Of a stretch of 38,092 nt of DNA, positions 34,101 through 38,092 are shown one piece after another. Made by a program: the position numbers and the translations under genes. This DNA is from Erythrobacter sp. (GTDB lineage: Bacteria; Pseudomonadota; Alphaproteobacteria; Sphingomonadales; Sphingomonadaceae), in assembly GCA_030065195.1 (NCBI GenBank), contig JASJDE010000008.1:1-38092 (forward strand). Reading direction: 5' to 3'. The notes under the pieces were generated by a model. The model worked only from the letters and a program-made list of their open reading frames with translations. It had not been told where the DNA came from and ran no database searches. How positions within the stretch are numbered: the first letter of the stretch is position 1; each line of letters opens with the position of its first letter.

Positions 34101-34552
34101 CGATCGATGTCGCGCCCGGGTTGGAAATCGGTCCGGTAGCGAGCGTGGACTATGTGCGTAGCGACATCGAAGCCTACGACGAGCTCGGCGCCGGTGCGTT
34201 CGGCTTGTCGGTCCACGGCCGCGAATTCACTTCGGTCGGGACAAAGCTTGGCATGATGGGTGCGCTGGATACGAGACTCGGTCGCACCGGAACTCTCAGC
34301 GCGTTCGGTTCTGTCGCCTACGCGCGCGAATTGGCAGACAGTCAGGACGTGGTGACGGCGAACTTTTTCGGAGCGCCCGATGCACCGTTCTCGATCGTGA
34401 ACGAACTCGATCCGCAATGGGTCTCGATCAACGCCGGTCTTGAGTTTGCGCTTGGCAGTCGGCTCCGCCTCAGCGCCAGCGGAACGTCGGACCTTGGACG
34501 TGGCGTGCTGACCAATAATCAGGGCCGGGTTACGCTAAACTGGCGATTCTGA
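31196..34552 (+). CDS. autotransporter with trypsin-like serine protease passenger
   Basis: The 1118-residue protein has a signal peptide (residues 1 to about 28, ending ASPAIAS), a trypsin-like domain, a beta-rich passenger and a C-terminal autotransporter barrel (about residues 850-1118) ending WRF. The catalytic triad is complete: His135 in LTAAHC, Asp207 in WADVALVAL, and Ser351 in GGDSGSPL. Asp and Ser are separated by a longer than usual insertion with a cysteine pair (RCTFDGFGISC). After the protease come a GRWSDPNHWTQD motif and autotransporter-associated strands (GLLEGTGTITTPAYFNISGG, LAVTGDASLAGTLIFAG). A secreted or surface-exposed protease is the likely role; targets are unknown. 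The ATG at 31196 has AAGGGG 6 nt upstream; the gene is followed by a strong terminator. Confidence 0.93.
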   Translation: MMKRHILSSVGVVGIAGGLMASPAIASEADGDGEVISLEAQGTFEGFRIEPVDAMIALPETLTIQPRSTGFEAVPVPPTPEIIARDDVGLEGSVDVNDTQPSVVQLFVQDNLTGGVFFNCTGTVINPRTILTAAHCLNSFSSEAYGVPGTADRAVLVSTGVDSSTRLFTYLGTGAGYSDGGVATSTDVIIHPSSNIDDGGLPFPWADVALVALDEPITDVPAMPILLSPLTELTHVIQVGYGGFGTAATGDIGIGFLRRVGENMLGAVASPADLIDTIFPAFAPTAINFGETSQAVYFTDFDNPDRIGPGEDRCTFDGFGISCPDLQAVLDIDWFDGDALPNEVATAGGDSGSPLIADQLGGPPVVTGVLSGGFDFFGVGNTYGDISFYNPLYPFFEFITENTPYKYVSAKAGSGRWSDPNHWTQDLDPGFLIDDGSGTLVNGIPGGSEPGVYETGPKLGNILGVDISGNPDIDSVILPPEGTPNFGSAIPESSVLLGPGSTGFVPNNTDGTPGTSFAAPAQYFDVILNRFGRTTVDMDVEIDKLTIDHIFAGFVLPEEYSFTSIIGFEQFNGLAKIDGSLNAGLVAQFGGLLEGTGTITTPAYFNISGGVAPGGLFRIGTLTIDGSYIQTSEGTLLTNAQFNGRNAGSDLLAVTGDASLAGTLIFAGRRGVRFGQEATVLTANSVIGDFEDVFLIANSPLLFAETRIEGGDVIVEINARRIRDLFGNARNLRSLGNALDTIRFGGKFTQFTGLFDVIDGASIDALVPTLASLTPANAFGQSFVANSFSQRFTGQLGQRTLSLRGAHKGAAGFSSAGNAAFAIAGTNPQDTGKLGFFSTVSGSFLVGAAERNSGANAFEEAAFTQAGELTLGADFRVSDGIAVGVAMTNIRNSGANSGAAFRPDDTSIAGAAYAAAQFGHGFADMYVGFARQNYGVERSSSGNFISAYRSAQGTTDGRQSFAGMRVGYAIDVAPGLEIGPVASVDYVRSDIEAYDELGAGAFGLSVHGREFTSVGTKLGMMGALDTRLGRTGTLSAFGSVAYARELADSQDVVTANFFGAPDAPFSIVNELDPQWVSINAGLEFALGSRLRLSASGTSDLGRGVLTNNQGRVTLNWRF

Positions 34553-34595
34553 TTACGCACTTCGCAGTTTACTGCGAGCGCGAACTCTCAAAGCG

Positions 34596-34634
34596 CCCCC
34601 GCGCCGAGCCCGTCGGCGCGGGGGTCTTTTTTTT
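34596..34634 (+). terminator. strong intrinsic terminator of the autotransporter gene
   Basis: A perfect 12-bp GC-rich stem, CCCCCGCGCCGA with TCGGCGCGGGGG, around a 5-nt loop is followed by TCTTTTTTTT. It lies 43 bp after the stop codon. Just before it, at 34562-34577, there is a second small perfect hairpin (TCGCAGT/ACTGCGA). Confidence 0.95.
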
Positions 34635-34752
34635 CGATGGTGCGAGCGTGCCAATGCCGCCGAAACTGGACAGGCCGGAGCGCCTGGATCAGTGTAACTT
34701 CTGACGAACCGCCGCGTATCTGTATGCGACAGGCAATTCGGGGAGGCATTCT

Positions 34753-36240
34753 ATGAGCGCGGTGCTAAACGGGCTTACGTCGCTTTTTATCTTCATAGTT
34801 GGACTTGTTGCGCTCGGCATCGTCGTGCTGTTTTTCATCGATCGGTACCAAACCGCCGATACGGTGCGTCGCAACTACCCGGTGATTGGACGGATGCGCT
34901 ACATCCTGTCCGACCTCGGCGAATTCTTCCGCCAGTACTTCTTCGCGATGGACCGGGAGGAAATGCCCTTCAACCGCGCCCAGCGCGAATGGGTCAACGA
35001 CGCTTCACGCAAGCACTCGACCAACGTCGCCTTCGGGTCGACACGCAATCTCGAACCGGTCGGCACGCCGATATTCGTCAATTGCCCATGGCCGACCTTG
35101 GAGGAAGACGCCGTCAAGGCGCCGCCGCTGGTGATCGGAAGAGGCTCAGCGCGCAATCCGTACGAAGCTCCGTCGATCTTCAACATATCGGGAATGAGCT
35201 ATGGGGCCCTATCGACCCCGGCCGTGCGGGCGCTTTCTAACGGCGCAGCAAAAGCCGGGTGCTGGATGAACACGGGCGAAGGCGGCCTTTCGCCCTACCA
35301 TCTCGAAGGCGGGTGTGACATCGTATTCCAGATCGGCACAGCCAAATACGGGGTGCGCGATGAGGAAGGAAACCTATCCGACGACAAGCTGCGGGAGGTC
35401 GCCGCGAACGAACAGGTTAGAATGTTCGAGTTGAAGCTCTCGCAGGGTGCAAAGCCCGGCAAGGGCGGCATCCTGCCTGCGGCCAAGGTCAATGAGGAAA
35501 TCGCGGCGATCCGCGGGATACCGGTCGGCGAAGCCTCGATCTCTCCCAATCGTCACACCGATATCGGCAATATCGACGAGCTTCTCGACATGATCGCCCG
35601 CATTCGAGAAGTCACCGGCAAGCCCGTCGGCTTCAAGACCGTGGTCGGTGCCTATGGATGGCTGCGGGAGCTGTTCGCCGAGATCAATCGGCGCGGGACC
35701 GAGTGCGCTCCGGATTTCATCACCGTCGACGGTGGGGATGGCGGGACCGGCGCCGCCCCAATGCCACTGATCGACAATGTCGGCCTAACTCTGCGCGAGG
35801 CGCTGCCGATGCTGGTCGACCTGCGCGATGAGGCGGGTCTCAAGGACCGCATTCGCGTCATTGCGAGCGGCAAGCTGGTGACTCCGAGCGAAGTCGCATG
35901 GGCACTCTGCGCTGGCGCAGATTTCGTGATTTCTGCGCGCGGATTCATGTTCGCCCTTGGATGCATCCAGGCGATGAAGTGCAACAAGAACACCTGCCCG
36001 ACCGGTATCACCACCCACGACCCGGCGCTGCAACGCGGGCTCGACCCGACCAACAAGGCGGTGCGGGTGCAGAACTTCGTCGAGCAGATGCGTAAGGAAG
36101 TCGGCGTGATTGCGCATAGCTGCGGCGTACCGGAACCTCGGCGGCTAAAGCGATTCCATGTGCGGCTGGTGTGCCCGGACGGACGCTCTCGGCCCTTGGA
36201 TGAGCTCTACCCGCCCGTCGAAGCGAAAGTCGCGGTCTAG
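34753..36240 (+). CDS. membrane-anchored FMN-binding glutamate-synthase-family protein
   Basis: The 495-residue protein has one N-terminal transmembrane helix (about residues 10-30) and then the FMN-binding barrel of the glutamate synthase large subunit. Conserved segments are FNISGMSYGALSTPAVRALSNGA, the LSQGAKPGKGG loop, VGEASISPNRHTDIGN, FITVDGGDGGTGAAP, ASGKLVTPSEVAWALCAGADF, and the 3Fe-4S ligands in CIQAMKCNKNTCPTG. The glutamine amidotransferase domain and the C-terminal GXGXG domain of true glutamate synthase are absent, so ammonia must come from elsewhere or the reaction differs. A GGGGAGG site precedes the ATG at 34753. Its stop overlaps that of the convergent gene at CTAG. The substrate is not known. 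Confidence 0.9.
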   Translation: MSAVLNGLTSLFIFIVGLVALGIVVLFFIDRYQTADTVRRNYPVIGRMRYILSDLGEFFRQYFFAMDREEMPFNRAQREWVNDASRKHSTNVAFGSTRNLEPVGTPIFVNCPWPTLEEDAVKAPPLVIGRGSARNPYEAPSIFNISGMSYGALSTPAVRALSNGAAKAGCWMNTGEGGLSPYHLEGGCDIVFQIGTAKYGVRDEEGNLSDDKLREVAANEQVRMFELKLSQGAKPGKGGILPAAKVNEEIAAIRGIPVGEASISPNRHTDIGNIDELLDMIARIREVTGKPVGFKTVVGAYGWLRELFAEINRRGTECAPDFITVDGGDGGTGAAPMPLIDNVGLTLREALPMLVDLRDEAGLKDRIRVIASGKLVTPSEVAWALCAGADFVISARGFMFALGCIQAMKCNKNTCPTGITTHDPALQRGLDPTNKAVRVQNFVEQMRKEVGVIAHSCGVPEPRRLKRFHVRLVCPDGRSRPLDELYPPVEAKVAV

Positions 36241-37793
36241 CCCGGCGCCAAGTCGATCCCATCGGTGAACCCGGCCCTCGCGCCGCACGAAAGGAGGTCA
36301 GCAGCTTCTTCCGGTGTGTTCCCGTAATTGCCCGAGTAGCGCATGATCAGCTTACGGCCCTCGACGCGAAAGAGCTGCACAGGCTTGTCATAAGCTGACC
36401 GTTTGACGGTCCACCAACCGGTTTCAGGATCGAAGGACGCGGAGGGAACCAGCATGCCGCACAAATGCGCATTGGCACCCACGGCATCGCCCTCGGCCGC
36501 GACCGAGCCGTCTTCTAGCCCGGTGAGCGTGATACTCTGGTAGCTCGCATTGACCAGCACTGGGAGAATGCGACGGTACAGTTCGGTCGACCTCATCGTG
36601 TCCGGCAGCGGGAGGATATCGGCGTGGTAGGTAACGGACTGATCGGGGGCGAGCGCAATTCCAGGACCCAGCAGGCCGCGCATTTCAGCAATTCGAAGTT
36701 CGTATTTCTCGGTGAGGCAGGTGCGGCCCTCGCAATCGGCGCGTGAAAGCAGCCATCGACGCTGGGCAGCCAGCGACCCCTTACCCGCCGCCCGCACCCG
36801 GCTCCATGAGTCGGCCAATTGGCGGTCCAAGCGGCGCAACTCGCTTTCATATTCGCCGCAAATCAGCTCTTCGACCGATGTAGCAGCAGCTGCGCAATCG
36901 AAAGAGGGCACATCGCGCTCCTCATCGGCTACTTCGATTAGGGTCTTGTCGATCAAGATCCTGGCCTCTTCGGCACTGATCCGGACTGAGGGTCGCCGAT
37001 CCTCGTCGAGATCATAGGGTGAGTGATAATACGTGGCGAGCCTGATCGGTGCTCTTATCTCGGCACTGGAGAGGAACCGCAGGGAGCGCGGAGCGACAGT
37101 GGTGCCACTGAGGATCGCACCCTCGTTGCGCGTCATATCCCAAAGGCCTAAGCCGCTCATATCGGCATTCGTTAGATTGGCACCGCGCAGATCGGGTTCG
37201 GCATTTATGCACCAGACATCGGATGTGATTCCGCACGCGAAGATCGCACCATTGAGTTCCGCATTGCGAAAGCTCACGTTGCGAAAATTCGATCCCTGAA
37301 AGCCCGATTGGAACCGCAATCCCGTAAGATCTGAACCCGTGAAGTCGGATTCTTCGAAATGAACCCCATGCATTCGCGCATCGCGCCATTTCACGCGGAC
37401 AGCTTTGACACGCCGGAGTTCGACGCGCTGGAGCTGCAGATTGGCAATTTCGCTTCCGCTCCATTCCGTGTCGTGCAGGCGCGTTCCAAACAGGCAGCTT
37501 CCGGAAAGCAGCGGTGCAACGACGCGCATATCCTCGCCCGAGAAATCCCCGCCATTTATGACCAACCGGTCCCCGTCGGCCTCTTGGATAAAACGGACAA
37601 GAGTACTGACGCGATACACTCCGTCTGCGTTGATGATTGTCACAGCATCACGAAACTGCTCGACACTCTCTCCATCCCGCTTGCAACTGCTCAGATGCTC
37701 GAGGATCCGCGGCGAGACCGGTTCAGGGGAAGCAGGTTCCGGCTCGAGGGCCATGACGACAGCGGCAGCCGGAACGATAAGACCTGACAGCAT
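36237..37793 (-). CDS. secreted pentapeptide-repeat protein with LprI-like domain
   Basis: The 518-residue protein has a hydrophobic N-terminus (residues about 3-16) that probably exports it. Residues about 80-230 are pentapeptide repeats of the A(D/N)LXX type, for example DFTGSDLTGLRFQSGFQGSNFRNVSFRNAEL and ANLTNADMSGLGLW, which fold into a right-handed quadrilateral helix. Around residue 297 a lysozyme-inhibitor LprI/DUF1311-like domain follows (FDCAAAATSVEELICGEYES, LDRQLADSW, AQRRWLLSRADC, CLTEKYELRIAEM) with its paired cysteines. The last 150 residues are unassigned. I chose the ATG at 37793 with GGGGGA upstream; GTG and ATG starts at 37829 and 37820 are possible. Function unknown; envelope protection is a guess from the LprI-like part. 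Confidence 0.8.
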   Translation of the reverse strand: MLSGLIVPAAAVVMALEPEPASPEPVSPRILEHLSSCKRDGESVEQFRDAVTIINADGVYRVSTLVRFIQEADGDRLVINGGDFSGEDMRVVAPLLSGSCLFGTRLHDTEWSGSEIANLQLQRVELRRVKAVRVKWRDARMHGVHFEESDFTGSDLTGLRFQSGFQGSNFRNVSFRNAELNGAIFACGITSDVWCINAEPDLRGANLTNADMSGLGLWDMTRNEGAILSGTTVAPRSLRFLSSAEIRAPIRLATYYHSPYDLDEDRRPSVRISAEEARILIDKTLIEVADEERDVPSFDCAAAATSVEELICGEYESELRRLDRQLADSWSRVRAAGKGSLAAQRRWLLSRADCEGRTCLTEKYELRIAEMRGLLGPGIALAPDQSVTYHADILPLPDTMRSTELYRRILPVLVNASYQSITLTGLEDGSVAAEGDAVGANAHLCGMLVPSASFDPETGWWTVKRSAYDKPVQLFRVEGRKLIMRYSGNYGNTPEEAADLLSCGARAGFTDGIDLAPG

Positions 37794-37869
37794 CGAAGCT
37801 TTCCCCCTTCTTTCCCACATTTGGACCACGCCGTCTTGTCCAGACGTGAACGGGACAAGGAGGTGTCAG

Positions 37870-38092
37870 GGAGCTTCATAAGCCGGGTTCTGTCTCCGCG
37901 CACGGTATCCCTTGCAGGACCAGCCGCGCGGCGGCAGCCATTCATCTAGGCCGTCCGTTGCCGGACGACTCAAGCAGCCAACCCGGACCTCTCGCGACGA
38001 AGCGCCACTGCCTTACGGCGCGAGGCCCCTATTTGGCCTTGCTCCGGGTGGGGTTTGCCATGCGGACGCTGTTACCAGAGCCCCGGTGCGCT
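37870..38092 (-). ncRNA. rnpB: RNase P RNA, bacterial class A, 3' part
   Basis: The catalytic RNA of RNase P matures tRNA 5' ends. Reading the minus strand, the sequence has the class A conserved blocks in order: GCGCACCGGGG, CTGGTAACAG, the CACCCGGAGCAAGGCCAAAT stretch, TAGGGGCC, GGCTGCTTGAG, CCTAGATGAATGGCTG, and the end ACAGAACCCGGCTTAT (37893-37878). This is nearly identical in order to the second half of E. coli RNase P RNA. The first part of the gene lies beyond the right edge. The exact 3' end is estimated. Open frames in this stretch on either strand are not genes. Confidence 0.97.

Noticed and set aside
37861..38092. Open frames at the right edge
   Set aside because: They lie within the RNase P RNA gene, whose conserved blocks are clear.

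Overview
The window looks like chromosomal DNA of a GC-rich alphaproteobacterium, most likely a member of the Sphingomonadales (Erythrobacter or Sphingomonas relatives). The reasons are an ATP12-type F1-ATPase assembly chaperone, a TIGR02186/TauE pair, a TorF-type porin, a STAS-fused Mla-type permease, and very compact, translationally coupled gene strings. The placement is an inference from gene content; no database search was possible. The left edge cuts gatB and the right edge cuts the RNase P RNA gene.

Layout. Positions 1-4804 (minus strand) carry rpsU with its terminator, an FKBP-type prolyl isomerase, gatC, gatA, a small membrane protein, an acyltransferase-3 protein and gatB, so the amidotransferase operon is split by two extra genes. 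Positions 5045-8822 (plus) are a six-gene overlapping string: crcB, an RluC-type pseudouridine synthase, a PaiB-like FMN-binding protein, a HAD phosphatase, a small membrane protein and an ATP12 chaperone. Positions 8830-12454 (minus) encode a complete Mla/Pqi-like lipid transporter: STAS-permease, ATPase, MCE protein and auxiliary lipoprotein.

Positions 12594-17106 (plus) hold a crotonase-fold protein, valS with an unusual insert, and mtfA. Positions 17107-17964 are a lower-GC stretch with one small unknown acidic protein, a long hairpin and a palindrome. queE follows and converges, with overlapping stop codons, on a HerA-like ATPase. Positions 20547-24914 (minus) carry the TIGR02186/TauE pair and a two-gene unit that resembles a reduced NfrA/NfrB polysaccharide system. 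Then come nhaA, a glyoxalase I, a SIMPL-domain protein and a TorF porin separated by a two-way terminator, a PPP-type phosphatase and UDP-glucose dehydrogenase.

The right end holds a large trypsin-like autotransporter with a strong terminator, a membrane-anchored glutamate-synthase-type FMN protein, a secreted pentapeptide-repeat/LprI-like protein, and the 3' part of rnpB. Most genes are housekeeping or cell-envelope functions. I see no insertion sequence, prophage, CRISPR array or tRNA gene. The least conventional items are the NfrA/NfrB-like pair, the valS insert, the 17.1-18.0 kb low-GC stretch with its structured DNA, and the secreted pentapeptide/LprI-like fusion.
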